From DATJLY01 sp035604195 (GTDB taxonomy: Bacteria > Pseudomonadota > Alphaproteobacteria > ATCC43930 > CGMCC-115725): DNA of 64,000 nucleotides. A program made the position numbers and the translations under genes. The DNA is taken from contig DATNIY010000050.1 of assembly GCA_035604195.1 (NCBI GenBank), positions 1 through 64,000 on the forward strand. The letters are read 5' to 3'. Positions 1 to 12,855 of this stretch are shown one piece after another (positions within the stretch are counted from its first letter, which is position 1; the number at the start of each line of letters is the position of its first letter). The notes below the pieces were generated by a model. The model saw only the letters and a list, made by a program, of their open reading frames with translations. It was not told where the DNA came from and did no database searches.

Positions 1-347
<347 letters not shown>

Positions 348-472
348 CGCCTCGGCAATCTCCCAAATGAGAGATCGCCAAGTCCCGGCACCGTCCGCTC
401 TACGCTCGGAATTGACTTACCTTGCGCAGACAACGGCACCAACGCCGCCGCCCGCGCATCCCTTCCTTCTCC

Positions 473-488
473 ACAATGTCAAAGACCA
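473..488 (-). promoter_or_regulatory. boxA-like antitermination element of the rRNA leader
   Basis: On the minus strand this reads TGGTCTTTGACATTGT, about 125 bp before the 16S 5' end. It matches 10 of 12 positions of the enterobacterial rRNA boxA TGCTCTTTAACA. It also has the CTTTGACATTGT form that I recall as common in alphaproteobacterial rRNA leaders. Nus-dependent antitermination is the expected role. The TTGACA inside it is therefore probably not a -35 element. Confidence 0.6.
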
Positions 489-571
489 ATCCCATTCCCA
501 ACCAAACCGATGCGACGCCCGCGCAAAAAAAACGCGCCAAACCCCCCATCGATCACGGAAGAGAGCCGCAC

Positions 572-599
572 ATATAAGACCTAACAACTCCCTTGTCCA
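572..599 (-). promoter_or_regulatory. candidate promoter of the rRNA operon
   Basis: Reading the minus strand, TGGACA (599-594) is followed after 16 bp by TTATAT (577-572), or after 17 bp by TATATG. It lies upstream of the boxA and about 225 bp before mature 16S, a normal leader length. The -35 match is 5 of 6 and the -10 is weaker, so this is a candidate only. Confidence 0.4.
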
Positions 600-792
600 G
601 CCTTCCTTGCGCGGCCGCCGCGGCTTTCCGTCGACATCGGCCATCCCATTGGCGCATCCCGGCTTTTCCTGCCGCCGCGGCGCCCGCGGTTGACACCCGG
701 GAGAGCCGCGGGCATGGTTGGTCGGTCGCGGGACGCGGGAATGTCTGGACACGATCCCGTCGCCGCGCCCGCGAGCCGAGGAGGGACCGCCC

Positions 793-1818
793 GTGAAATC
801 CCGCGCGCAACTGAGGCCCGCCGCACTTCACAACGACGAGCTCGAGGCGGCCAAGCGCCTCGAACTCTATCGCCTGCAAGTGGAGATCCGCGATTTCGAG
901 CAGCGCGCCTATGAGCTCTTTCTGCAGAATCTGGTCAAGGGCACGAGCCATCTTTCGCTCGGACAAGAGGCGATCGCCGCCGGCTTCGCCGGGGCGATGG
1001 AGACCGGCGATCTGAGCTTTTGCACCTATCGCGGCCACGCCCATACCTTGGCGCGCGGCGTGCCCATGGAGCAGGTGCTGGGCGAACTCATGCAGCGCGA
1101 CAACGGGCTGATGCGCGGCAAGGGCGGCTCCATGCACCTGACCTCGGTGAGCCACGGAGTGATGGGCTCCTACGCCATCGTCGGCGCGCATCTGCCGATC
1201 GCCTGCGGCGCCGCCTGGCGCGCCCAGTACAAGGGCGCGAGCGATGTCTCGGTGTGCTTCTTCGGCGACGGCACGACCAATATCGGCGCCTTTCACGAGG
1301 CGCTCAACTTTGCCGCCGTGTGGAAGCTGCCGGTGATCTTTGTCTGCGAAAACAATCTCTACATGGAATACACCGCGATCGGCGAGGTGACGGCAGTGCC
1401 CAACCCGGCGGCCGATCGCGCCGGCTCCTATGGGCTCGAGCGCATCCTCATCGACGGCAACGACGCGGACGAGGTGTTCCGTACGGCGCGCCGCGTTTTC
1501 GCCCGGGCGCGCGCCGGCGAGGGACCGGCGCTGGTCGAATGCAAGACCTATCGCCACAGCGGCCACTCGCGCGCCGATCCCGCGAAATACCGGCCGCCCG
1601 GCGAATTGGAGGAATGGCTGAAGCGCGATCCGGTCAAGCTCTATCGCAAGCGGCTCGGCGATATCGGCATCGACGAGGCGGCGATCCGGCACATCGAGGA
1701 CGAATCGAAGCGCAAGATCGACGCGGCGACCGAGGCCTGCAAGGCTGCGCCGCCGCCCGCCGAAGCGATCCTGACGACCGATGTCTATGCCGATGGAGGC
1801 TGGGCGTGGCGGAACTGA
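793..1818 (+). CDS. 2-oxoacid dehydrogenase E1 component, alpha subunit (pyruvate/acetoin type)
   Basis: This is the thiamine-diphosphate E1 alpha subunit that, with E1 beta, decarboxylates a 2-oxo acid and reductively acylates the lipoyl group of E2. The 341-residue product has the TPP motif GDG near residue 158 and closes it with NN near residue 187. The RGHAHTLARG and KGGSMH segments are typical of PdhA/AcoA. I chose GTG 793 because GAGGAGGGA sits 7-14 bp before it; the frame is open further upstream without a better start. The next gene begins inside its end (GTG 1806). Compact separate E1 chains fit acetoin or Gram-positive-type pyruvate dehydrogenases, so the substrate remains open. Confidence 0.9.
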   Translation: MKSRAQLRPAALHNDELEAAKRLELYRLQVEIRDFEQRAYELFLQNLVKGTSHLSLGQEAIAAGFAGAMETGDLSFCTYRGHAHTLARGVPMEQVLGELMQRDNGLMRGKGGSMHLTSVSHGVMGSYAIVGAHLPIACGAAWRAQYKGASDVSVCFFGDGTTNIGAFHEALNFAAVWKLPVIFVCENNLYMEYTAIGEVTAVPNPAADRAGSYGLERILIDGNDADEVFRTARRVFARARAGEGPALVECKTYRHSGHSRADPAKYRPPGELEEWLKRDPVKLYRKRLGDIGIDEAAIRHIEDESKRKIDAATEACKAAPPPAEAILTTDVYADGGWAWRN

Positions 1819-2786
1819 CCTATCGCGACGCCGTCGCCCGCGGCATCGCGCAGGAAATGGAGCGCGACCCCGATGTCGTCTTTCTCGGCGAGGATGTCGC
1901 CAAGGCCGGCGGCGTGTTCAAGACCACGGTCGGCCTGCTCGAGCGCTTCGGGCCCAAGCGCGTTCGCGACACGCCCATCTCGGAGCAGGCGATCTTGGGC
2001 GCCGCCATGGGTGCGGCGATGACGGGGCTGAAGCCGATCGCGGAGATCATGTTCTCGGATTTCCTGGCCGTCTGCTTCGACTACATCGCCAACCAATTCC
2101 CGAAATCGCGCTACATGAGCAATGGGCAGGTGAAATGTCCGCTGGTGGTGCGCACCGGCAACGGCGGTGGCGTGCGCTTCGGCGCCCAGCACAGCCAGAG
2201 CGTCGAGAACTGGGCGATGATGATTCCCGGCCTCAAAGTGGTGGCGCCGTCGAATCCGACCGACGTCATCGGGCTCCTCGCCGCTGCGGTGCGCGATCCC
2301 GACCCGGTCATCTTCTTCGAGCACAAATCGCTTTATGCGACCAAGGCCGAGGTGCCCGACGGCGAGATCGTCGATCGGCTCGGCACCGCCAAGATCCTGC
2401 GCCCCGGCAAGGATGCGACGGTGCTGGCGCTGGCGCTGATGGTGCCGCGCGCTTTGGCCGCCGCCGAGAGTTTGGCGCAGGAGCACGGCATCGACGTCGA
2501 AATCATCGATCTGCGCTCGCTCGTGCCGCTCGATGCGCAGACGATTCTGGGATCGGTGGCGCGCACCGGACGGCTCTTCACCGTCGAGGAGAATCCGCGG
2601 CTTTGCGGCTGGGGCGCCGAGATCGCCTCGATCGTCGCCGACGAGGCGTTCTATGACCTCGACGGGCCGATCGTGCGCATCACCACGCCGCACATACCGC
2701 TGCCGGCGGCAGACAATCTCGAGGATTTGGCGCTGCCGAGCGTGCCGCGCATCGTCGAGAAGATCCGCCGCAGCCTGAACGCATGA
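1806..2786 (+). CDS. 2-oxoacid dehydrogenase E1 component, beta subunit
   Basis: This transketolase-like E1 beta chain has 326 residues, the usual family length. It begins with the conserved TYRDAVARGIAQEM segment, carries the GEDV and GGVF residues, and keeps the C-terminal transketolase domain with FTVEEN. GTG 1806 is preceded by GGAGG with 6 bp spacing and overlaps the alpha-subunit stop by 13 bp, which implies translational coupling. Together the two chains form a heterotetrameric E1. The downstream aldehyde dehydrogenase overlaps its stop by four bases (ATGA). No E3 (lipoamide dehydrogenase) gene is in the window. Confidence 0.92.
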   Translation: MAELTYRDAVARGIAQEMERDPDVVFLGEDVAKAGGVFKTTVGLLERFGPKRVRDTPISEQAILGAAMGAAMTGLKPIAEIMFSDFLAVCFDYIANQFPKSRYMSNGQVKCPLVVRTGNGGGVRFGAQHSQSVENWAMMIPGLKVVAPSNPTDVIGLLAAAVRDPDPVIFFEHKSLYATKAEVPDGEIVDRLGTAKILRPGKDATVLALALMVPRALAAAESLAQEHGIDVEIIDLRSLVPLDAQTILGSVARTGRLFTVEENPRLCGWGAEIASIVADEAFYDLDGPIVRITTPHIPLPAADNLEDLALPSVPRIVEKIRRSLNA

Positions 2787-4246
2787 GGCATGCCATGAGG
2801 AACGAGCCCGCGATCGACGCGCCGACCGAACTCTACATCAACGGCAAGTTTCGTCCGGCCTCGGATGGCGGGCGCTTCGATGTCTTCAACCCCGCGACCG
2901 AGCAAGTGCTGGCCTCGGTCGCCGACGGCACCATCGCCGACGGACTTGCCGCAGTCGATGCCGCCGCCGGCGCCTTCGAGGGCTGGGCCGCGCGCAATCC
3001 GCGCGAGCGCGGCGAGATCCTGCGCAAGTCCTTCGAGCTCTTCACCGCGCAGAAGGAGCGTTTCGCTCGTCTGATGACGCTCGAGAACGGCAAGTCGCTC
3101 AGCGATTCACGCGCCGAAGCGGTCTATGCGGCGGAGTTCTTCCGCTGGTTCGCCGAGGAGGCGCCGCGTAACATCGGCCAGGTCTCGCGCGCGCCCTCGA
3201 CCGGCGCGCGCATCCTGGTGCAGCACAAGCCGGCGGGCGTCGCGGTGCTGGTCACGCCCTGGAACTTCCCGGCGGCGATGGGCACCCGAAAAATCGCGCC
3301 GGCGCTGGCGGCGGGATGCACGGTGGTGTTGAAGCCGGCCTCGGAGACTCCGCTCACCATGCTGGCGCTCGCCGAGATCCTGCAAGAGGCGGGCGTGCCG
3401 GCGGGCGTCGTCAACATCCTGCCGTCGCGCAAATCGGGCGCGGTGGTCGCGGCGATGCTCAAGGACCCGCGCGTGCGCGTCATCTCCTTCACCGGCTCGA
3501 CCGAGGTCGGCCGGCGTCTCCTGCACGCGGCGGCCGACATGGTGGTGCGGCCGGCGATGGAGCTGGGCGGCAACGCGCCCTTCCTGGTCTTCGAGGACGC
3601 CGATCTCGACGCCGCGGTCGAGGGCGCGATGATCGCCAAGATGCGCAACATGGGCGAGGCCTGCACCGCGGCCAACCGGTTCTATGTCCATGAGAAGGTG
3701 CACGACGCCTTCGTCGAGAAGTTCGCCGCCAAGATGAAGGCGCTTAAAATCGGCAACGGATTGGATGACGGCGTCGCCGTCGGCCCGCTGGTCAATGCCG
3801 ACACGCGCGACAAGGTCGCCGCGCTGGTCGAGGACGCCTTGAAGCGCGGCGCCAAGGCGGTGGTCGGCGGCGAGCGGCCCAAGGGCACCGGCTTCTACTA
3901 CCCGCCGACGGTGCTCGCCGATGTTCCCGACGGCGCGCAATGCCTCAGCCAGGAAATCTTCGGCCCGGTCGCGCCGGTGCAGAAATTCCGAACCGAGGAC
4001 GAAGCGATCGCCCGCGCCAATGCGACGGAATACGGCCTCGTCGCCTATCTCTACACGCGCGACATGGCGCGCGGCATGCGCGTTTCCGAGCGGCTCGATT
4101 TCGGCATGGTCGGCCTCAATCGCGGCGTCGTCTCCGATCCCGCGGCGCCGTTCGGCGGCGCCAAGCAGTCGGGCCTCGGCCGCGAGGGCGCGCATGAAGG
4201 GCTGATGGAGTTCCTCGAGACGCAATACATCTCAGCCAATTGGTAG
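2783..4246 (+). CDS. NAD(P)-dependent aldehyde dehydrogenase, succinate-semialdehyde dehydrogenase-like
   Basis: The 487-residue ALDH oxidises an aldehyde to the acid. Visible signatures are the cofactor-binding TPWNFP segment, the FTGSTEVG motif, the general-base Glu in MELGGN near residue 259, and the nucleophilic Cys in GEACTAANR near residue 293. The last one resembles GabD-type enzymes. The gene lies between E1 beta and E2 and overlaps E1 beta by four bases, so it is expressed with the complex. It may process an aldehyde formed in the same pathway, for example acetaldehyde from acetoin cleavage. The true substrate is not evident. A second ATG at 2795 is also possible. Confidence 0.88.
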   Translation: MRHAMRNEPAIDAPTELYINGKFRPASDGGRFDVFNPATEQVLASVADGTIADGLAAVDAAAGAFEGWAARNPRERGEILRKSFELFTAQKERFARLMTLENGKSLSDSRAEAVYAAEFFRWFAEEAPRNIGQVSRAPSTGARILVQHKPAGVAVLVTPWNFPAAMGTRKIAPALAAGCTVVLKPASETPLTMLALAEILQEAGVPAGVVNILPSRKSGAVVAAMLKDPRVRVISFTGSTEVGRRLLHAAADMVVRPAMELGGNAPFLVFEDADLDAAVEGAMIAKMRNMGEACTAANRFYVHEKVHDAFVEKFAAKMKALKIGNGLDDGVAVGPLVNADTRDKVAALVEDALKRGAKAVVGGERPKGTGFYYPPTVLADVPDGAQCLSQEIFGPVAPVQKFRTEDEAIARANATEYGLVAYLYTRDMARGMRVSERLDFGMVGLNRGVVSDPAAPFGGAKQSGLGREGAHEGLMEFLETQYISANW

Positions 4247-4267
4247 GCAGCGAGCGGAGCGCCGGCG

Positions 4268-5596
4268 ATGGACGTGATCATGCCCCAGCTCGGCGAGACC
4301 GTGGCCGAGGGAAAGATCGCATCCTGGTTCAAGCAGGTCGGCGACAAGGTCGAGGCCGGCGAGAATCTCTTCGAGATCGAGACCGACAAGGTGTCTATGG
4401 AAGTTCAGGCGACGGCGAGCGGCGTGCTCTCGGAGATTCGCGTCGCCGCCGGCGCGACCGTCCCGGTCGGCACGGTCGTAGCGGTGGTCGGCAGCGCTGC
4501 TGGCGCCATTGCGGCGACCCGCGCCACTCCCATCGCGCTCTCCCCCGCACTCCCCCTCCCTAACGCTCCCGCGCTAGCGGGGGAGGGAAGGGTGGGGCTG
4601 GCGGGAGCGCCACCGACACGCGGCAACGGCGCGGCGCGGACGAAGCTCGCGCCGTTCGACGAGGTGCACACGCCCATGGAGAATTTCGGCGCCGCTGCGG
4701 CGCCGCTCGGGCTCAAGATCACGCCGCTGGCGCGGCGCCTGATCCGGCAGGAAGGCCTCGATCTCGCGGCGATCGCCGAGAACGTCAAGGCGCGCGGCGG
4801 CTGGCGCATCGCCGCTGCCGATGTCAGGGCGCGTGCGCCGGCGCAGCCCGGCGAGCGCAAGCCCGCGCCGCTACCGCTCCGCCCCGGCGACACGGTCGAG
4901 CCGCTGAATCGCATCCGCGCTCAGACGGCACGCCACTTGGCCGATTCCTGGCGCACGGTGCCGCATGTCTTTCAGGCAATCGAGGTGGATTTCTCCGGCA
5001 TCGAGCGCGCGCGGCAGGCGCTGAAGCACGAGTTTCTCGAGCGCCACGGCGCCGCGCTGACCTATCTTCCGTTCGTTGCGCGCGCGCTGTGCCTGGCGCT
5101 CGCCGAATTTCGCCGGCTCAACGCCTCCTTCGATCGCAACCGGCTCATCCTGCACGGCGACATTCATCTCGGGATCGCCGTCGATCTCGACCACAAGGGA
5201 CTGATCGTGCCGGTGGTGCATCACGCCGACGAGATGACGGTGGGCGGACTCGCCAAAGCGATCGCGCGGCAGGTCGAGAAGGCGCGCAAGGGCAAGCTTG
5301 CGCCGGCCGATATCGAGGGCGCGACCTATACGATCACCAACAATGGCAGCTTCGGGACGCTCTTCACCGCGCCGATCATCAACCTGCCGCAGGTGGCCAT
5401 TCTCTCGCTCGACGCCGTGCAGAAGCGCGCAATCGTGGTCGAGACCGAGCATGGCGACGCGCTGGCGCCGCGGCTCGTCGCCATGGTCGGCCAAAGCTTC
5501 GACCACCGTGCGGTCGATGGCGCCTATGCCGCCGCCTTGCTGCGGCGCCTCAAGGTGATTGCCGAGAGCAGGGATTGGGCCGGCGATTTCAGCTGA
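4268..5596 (+). CDS. 2-oxoacid dehydrogenase E2 component (dihydrolipoyl acyltransferase)
   Basis: This is the E2 core of the complex, 442 residues, which transfers the acyl group from lipoate to CoA. Its domains in order are one lipoyl domain (residues 1-78, lipoyl Lys41 in ETDKVSME), a linker, a peripheral-subunit-binding domain (about 150-190) and the chloramphenicol-acetyltransferase-like catalytic domain (about 210-442) with the DHRAVDG active-site motif near residue 413. The linker at about residues 94-118 is encoded by a palindromic REP-like element that kept the frame open. The gene completes the E1 alpha/E1 beta/ALDH/E2 operon. Confidence 0.92.
   Translation: MDVIMPQLGETVAEGKIASWFKQVGDKVEAGENLFEIETDKVSMEVQATASGVLSEIRVAAGATVPVGTVVAVVGSAAGAIAATRATPIALSPALPLPNAPALAGEGRVGLAGAPPTRGNGAARTKLAPFDEVHTPMENFGAAAAPLGLKITPLARRLIRQEGLDLAAIAENVKARGGWRIAAADVRARAPAQPGERKPAPLPLRPGDTVEPLNRIRAQTARHLADSWRTVPHVFQAIEVDFSGIERARQALKHEFLERHGAALTYLPFVARALCLALAEFRRLNASFDRNRLILHGDIHLGIAVDLDHKGLIVPVVHHADEMTVGGLAKAIARQVEKARKGKLAPADIEGATYTITNNGSFGTLFTAPIINLPQVAILSLDAVQKRAIVVETEHGDALAPRLVAMVGQSFDHRAVDGAYAAALLRRLKVIAESRDWAGDFS
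4541..4610. repeat. REP-like palindromic repeat inside the E2 linker
   Basis: The DNA contains CTCCCGC, a short GCTA spacer and GCGGGGGAG, flanked by CCCTCCCTAAC on one side and GGGAAGGGTGGGG on the other. This is the pattern of the widespread alphaproteobacterial CTCCCC...GGGGAG intergenic repeat. Here it lies in frame between the lipoyl and subunit-binding domains and encodes a Pro/Ala/Gly-rich segment. No second copy was seen in the window. Confidence 0.65.
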
Positions 5597-5608
5597 GCGA
5601 AGGCGGCC

Positions 5609-6055
5609 TCAATACTGCTTATAGGGCAGGAACTTCCCGCTCATCGTCAGGCGCACGCGGTCGCCCTTCGGGTCGGGCTGGCGCTCCAGCGCCATGTCGA
5701 AATCGATGGCGCTCATGATGCCGTCGCCGAACTCCTCCTGGATCAACGCCTTCCAGGTCGTGCCATAGACCTGGACCAGCTCGTAGAAGCGGTAGATCAG
5801 CGGATCGGTCGGCACCGCCGTCGGCAGCGAGCCGCGGTAGGGCACCTCCTGCAGCAGCAGGACCTCGTCCTCGTCGAGGCCGAGGATGCGGCCCGCGTTC
5901 TCGGCCTCGCCCTTGCCGAGCTTCATCTGCCCCAACAGCGCCGCCGTGTAATAGACCGGTGAGCCCGGGCCGATCTCGGCGGCGATGGCGCGCCAGGCGA
6001 GCTTCTTCCGGCGCTTGATGGCGACGATCTTCTCGGTGAGTTCTGCGCGATTCAT
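5609..6055 (-). CDS. cynS: cyanate hydratase (cyanase)
   Basis: Cyanase converts cyanate plus bicarbonate to CO2 and carbamate, which breaks down to ammonia, in the cytoplasm. The product is 148 residues, the family norm, with an N-terminal helical domain and the C-terminal catalytic domain. The three catalytic residues are present: Arg89 and Glu92 in YRFYELVQVYG and Ser115 in GIMSAIDF. ATG 6055 is preceded by GAGGAGGTG at ideal spacing; the longer in-frame ORF lacks such a site. It is a single gene that ends 12 bp from the E2 stop, convergent with it. No carbonic anhydrase or transporter adjoins it, unlike enterobacterial cynTSX. Confidence 0.96.
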   Translation of the reverse strand: MNRAELTEKIVAIKRRKKLAWRAIAAEIGPGSPVYYTAALLGQMKLGKGEAENAGRILGLDEDEVLLLQEVPYRGSLPTAVPTDPLIYRFYELVQVYGTTWKALIQEEFGDGIMSAIDFDMALERQPDPKGDRVRLTMSGKFLPYKQY

Positions 6056-6133
6056 GAGACACCTCCTCTCGCTGAGGAGGCAAGCATATCCCATGCCACG
6101 CGCTTGCCGCGATGAGCCCCTAATGGCCCGTCG

Positions 6134-6158
6134 CTGCTGCCCACAAACGAGGCAGCAG
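6134..6158 (-). terminator. hairpin after clpB (terminator-like, no T tract)
   Basis: CTGCTGCC and GGCAGCAG form an eight-pair stem with a nine-base loop, 25-50 bp after the clpB stop on the minus strand. No U run follows, so this may be only a 3'-end stabilising or Rho-assisted structure. Confidence 0.3.
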
Positions 6159-6182
6159 GTTCAGTCGCCGAGCAGCTTGCGC

Positions 6183-8777
<2,595 letters not shown>

Positions 8778-8846
8778 GACTGCCCCTTGCGTTGAACAGG
8801 TTGCGGCGTCCCTCTTCGAGGCAACGCGTCGCACCCTTCCGCCGTC

Positions 8847-8879
8847 TCATATGGTCGCGAGACGCGGAGCACTCAAGGG
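8847..8879 (-). promoter_or_regulatory. candidate RpoH (sigma-32) promoter of clpB
   Basis: The minus strand shows CCCTTGAG (8879-8872) and, 17 bp on, CCATATGA (8854-8847). This resembles the heat-shock consensus CTTGAA ... CCCCATnT, with slightly wide spacing. The position, about 70 bp before the clpB start, and the gene's function support the call. Confidence 0.45.
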
Positions 8880-8917
8880 CAAGGTCGGCTCGGCCAGCGC
8901 GGCGCCGGCCGAGCGGG

Positions 8918-9316
8918 TCAGCTCGGCTGAACCTCGGGGTCGGAAGGCGGGCTGGAGTCGGCGGCCGCAGGCTGCTCGGTCTCCGTGTCCGGGCCCGTGG
9001 GCTCGGTGTCGGCCGGAGTCATCGGCCGTTGCATTTGATCGCCGAAGCCGCCGCCGCCATTGGCGTTCATGACGCGGAAATAGTGCTCCGCGTGCTGATA
9101 GAAGTTTTCCGCCGCGATGCGATCCCCCGAAGACGACGCCTCGCGCGCGAGCGCGACGTAGCGCTCGAACACTTGATAGGCGTTGCCGCGAATTTTGACG
9201 TTCGGTCCGCTACTGTCGAAAGTCTGGATACGGTGCGGCGGCCGAGGCCGGTTGTTGTTGGGATGGCTTCCGTTCATGTTGCGGTTGCGGGACCGCTTGT
9301 TCTGCCCTGGTCTCAT
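8918..9316 (-). CDS. DUF4167 family protein (alphaproteobacterial, predicted nucleic-acid binding)
   Basis: This 132-residue protein matches the alphaproteobacterial DUF4167 family. It begins with a basic RPGQNKRSRNR segment rich in Arg and Asn, has a short helical core with the conserved NAYQVFERY and A-ENFYQHAEHYFRV pattern, and ends in an acidic Pro/Thr-rich tail. The basic start suggests RNA or DNA binding, but no function is established. The start at ATG 9316 places the family's usual MRPGQ at the N terminus. It lies between prmC and clpB, its usual place in this class. Confidence 0.85.
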   Translation of the reverse strand: MRPGQNKRSRNRNMNGSHPNNNRPRPPHRIQTFDSSGPNVKIRGNAYQVFERYVALAREASSSGDRIAAENFYQHAEHYFRVMNANGGGGFGDQMQRPMTPADTEPTGPDTETEQPAAADSSPPSDPEVQPS

Positions 9317-9543
9317 GATACCTTTGAAATCGCGATGCATCGTCCACGACGTTGATTGTTGCAAGAAGTGCTCCCGGTGTCCGTCAACCCATGTGATCGG
9401 CACCATTACGGCAGGAAGCAATACCGGCGCCCGATGGGCGCAAGAGCTCTTGGCTCGTTTTCGCTAGGCCGCACCACCCTAGACGGGATGTGTGACCATT
9501 CCAATAACTTTTTTTCTTTGCCCCGGTTTCCCTCGACTTGGCT

Positions 9544-10424
9544 CTAGGCTCCCGGCGGCGCGGTCAATACCAGGCAGCGCTCGATGCCTGAGAGGTCGCG
9601 CCGCACTTCCTCGATCAGCAACCCGGCCGCGGCGAAGAGCGCCGCTGCGGCTTCCGACTGCCCCGCGCCCAGTTCGATGAAGGCCCGGCCGCCCGGTTTC
9701 AGGAGCCGTCGAACCGCCGGGGCGAGACACCGATAGGCGCCGAGCCCATCCCCGCCCCCGTCGAGCGCCATTGGCGGATCGTAGCGGGCTACTTCCAGGG
9801 GCAACTCGGAGAGCGTCTTGCTAGGTATATAGGGAGGATTGGCGAGAATCACATCCACCCCCGTAGAAATCGCCTCATCCCAGGCGCTGACAAGGAAGAA
9901 TGCGCGCAAATTCAGGCCCAAATCCGCGGCGTTGCGGCGCGCCACGGCGGCGGCGCCCGGCAGAATGTCGAGGCCGAAGCCCACCGCCTGGGGCAGTTCC
10001 GCAAGCAGCGCGAGCAGGAGGCAGCCGGTCCCCGTGCCGAGATCGAGAATGCGCAGCGCCGCCTGGCGGTCGGGCAGCCGGTCGAGCGCGGCGGCGATCA
10101 GCGTTTCGCTGTCGGGACGGGGATCGAGCGTGTCGGGCGAGAGCGCGAAAGCGAGGCTCCAAAATTCACGCCGGCCGGCCAGACGCGACATGGGCTCGCG
10201 CGCGATGCGGCGTTGCAGCAATGCCTCCAGCCGCACCGCCGCGGCGGCGTTGAGCGAGCGCTCGGGATAGGCCAGAATTCCGGCGGCGTCGATTTCGGCC
10301 GCGAGTGCCAGGAGCAGCCGTGCCTCGCGCCGCGGCGACTCGATCCCGGAGGCGGCGAGCCTGCTTGTGGCATCGGCGAGCGCTCGGCCGATCGTGACCT
10401 CGGGGCAAACGCCAAGCGCGGCGC

Positions 10425-10428
<4 letters not shown>
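9544..10428 (-). CDS. prmC: peptide chain release factor N5-glutamine methyltransferase
   Basis: PrmC methylates the Gln of the GGQ motif in release factors RF1 and RF2. The 294-residue product has an N-terminal helical RF-binding domain, the SAM-binding motif LDLGTGTGCLLLAL near residue 120, and the catalytic NPPY motif near residue 187. It overlaps the prfA stop by four bases (ATGA), so enzyme and substrate are translationally coupled. Downstream on the same strand, 227 bp carry no gene before DUF4167. Confidence 0.96.
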
Positions 10429-11500
<1,072 letters not shown>

Positions 11501-11504
<4 letters not shown>

Positions 11505-12835
11505 GTCTCGTCCTCGTCGCCGAGCCTGAACAACCGCCGCAACAGCATCTCCATCGCCGCAACATCGGCCCCGCCGCTCGCGGCCAAATCGCGCAGCGCC
11601 TCCGAGGGATCGTGCAGCAGCCGGTTGACGAGAAGCCGCGTCGCCGCCGCGGCGTCGAGGCCACGCTCCGCCATCACCTCGTCGCGCAGCCGCTCGAAAT
11701 GACGGCGCAATGCGACCACCGTCGGGACCGCGCGACGCTCGGCCTGCCGCGCCTGATAGGCGGCCACCTCGGCATCGACGATGCGCCAGGCGGCGGCGAG
11801 ATCCTGCTCGCGCGTCGAAGGTCCCGCGACCGCCGCGCGTTCGAGATCGGCGAGATCGTAGAGGAAGGCGCCCTCGAGGTCATTGACCCCGGGCTCGGCA
11901 TCGGGCGGGATCGCGGCATCGATGACGAAGATTGGTCGCCGCGGCCGGCGGTGCAAGGCCGCGGCGATGCGCGGCGCGGTCAGCACGATGCGGCCGGTGG
12001 CGAGCGCGGCGATGACGATGTCGGCCCCGGCCAGCGCTTCGTCGAGCTCGTCGAGCGGCCGATAATTGGCGACGAGCCGGAGGGCGGCGGGACGCGCGCG
12101 CTCGGCCGGGCCGCAGACGACGAGCCGGCCCAGGCCGCCGCGGCGGAAATGCTCGGCCATCAGCTCGCCCATCTCCGACGGGCCGAGCAACAGCGCCTCC
12201 GAGCGGGCGAGGTTGCCGTGAATGCCCAGCGCCAGATCGAGCGCCGCCACCGCCAAGGACATCGGCCGCGCCGCGATTGGGGTCTCCCGCCGCACCCGCC
12301 GGGCGCAAGCGAAGGCGGCGGCGAAGACGCCCTCGATCGCCGGTCCGACCAGGCCAAGTTCGGCGGCGGCGCGGTGCGCCGCCTTGACTTGGCCCAGCAC
12401 TTGCGGCTCGCCGACCACCAGGCTGTCGAGCGCGCTCGCCACCGCGAACAAATGGCGCAGCGCCGCCGCGCCGTCGTGGCGATAAAGCGCTGCTGCCACT
12501 TGTTCGGCGGGATGGCCGGTGCGCCGCGCGACCAGCGGCGCCAGCTGCGCGAGCAAGGCCGGGTCGGAGGTCAGAAGCTCGATCCGGTCGCAGGTCGCGA
12601 TCAGCACCGCTTCGCCCGCGCCCAGGGATTTGAGCTCGTCGAGCGAAGCCGCGAGGTCGCTTTCGAGGAGGGCGAAGCGCTCGCGCAGTTCGAGGGGGCT
12701 CAAGCGATGGCTGGTGCCGGCGAGGAAGAGACGCGGCGGCGTCGCGGCGTCCGAGCCGTGCCGAGATTCGGCAGAGCCTTTCGCGCCAGCTTGCTCCGAG
12801 GATTGCGCCACTGCCGCTCCTTCCCCGGCGTTCAT
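11501..12835 (-). CDS. hemA: glutamyl-tRNA reductase-like protein (degenerate motifs)
   Basis: GluTR reduces glutamyl-tRNA to glutamate-1-semialdehyde, the first step of C5 tetrapyrrole synthesis. The 444-residue product keeps the family layout: N-terminal catalytic domain with SHRLSPLELRER and catalytic Cys82, the GEPQVLGQVK segment, an NADPH domain and a C-terminal dimerisation domain. Key motifs deviate: STCNRTE is TCDRIE, and the nucleotide-binding GxGxxG is GPSEMG. Most alphaproteobacteria make 5-aminolevulinate by ALA synthase instead. It could be a working but divergent GluTR or a repurposed paralogue. It overlaps prfA by four bases and is separated from hisS by a REP-like repeat. Confidence 0.8.
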
Positions 12836-12855
12836 AGCATTTCGGTCGGCCCGGC

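Larger units (their letters stand above)
348..792. other. intergenic region between 16S rRNA and the dehydrogenase operon
   Basis: This 445-bp gap holds the rRNA leader (boxA, candidate promoter, and an eight-base A run at 525-532 inside GC-rich flanks). On the other strand it holds the upstream region of the E1 alpha gene. A perfect TTGACA lies at 690-695 on the plus strand, but no convincing -10 follows 16-18 bp later. No open reading frame here looks like a gene. Confidence 0.6.

Noticed and set aside
477..482. TTGACA on the minus strand as an rRNA -35 element
   Set aside because: It is part of the boxA-like CTTTGACATTGT sequence and has no -10 element about 17 bp downstream.
690..720. 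TTGACA before the E1 alpha gene as its promoter
   Set aside because: The -35 is perfect, but no TATAAT-like sequence follows at 16-18 bp.
1020..1805. Upstream extension of the E1 beta frame into the E1 alpha gene
   Set aside because: The extension is out of frame with the conserved E1 alpha coding and is Arg-rich; GTG 1806 with GGAGG is the real start.
9500..9520. T run after prmC as a terminator
   Set aside because: No stem precedes the run on the plus strand, and flanking genes are on the minus strand, where it reads as an A run.
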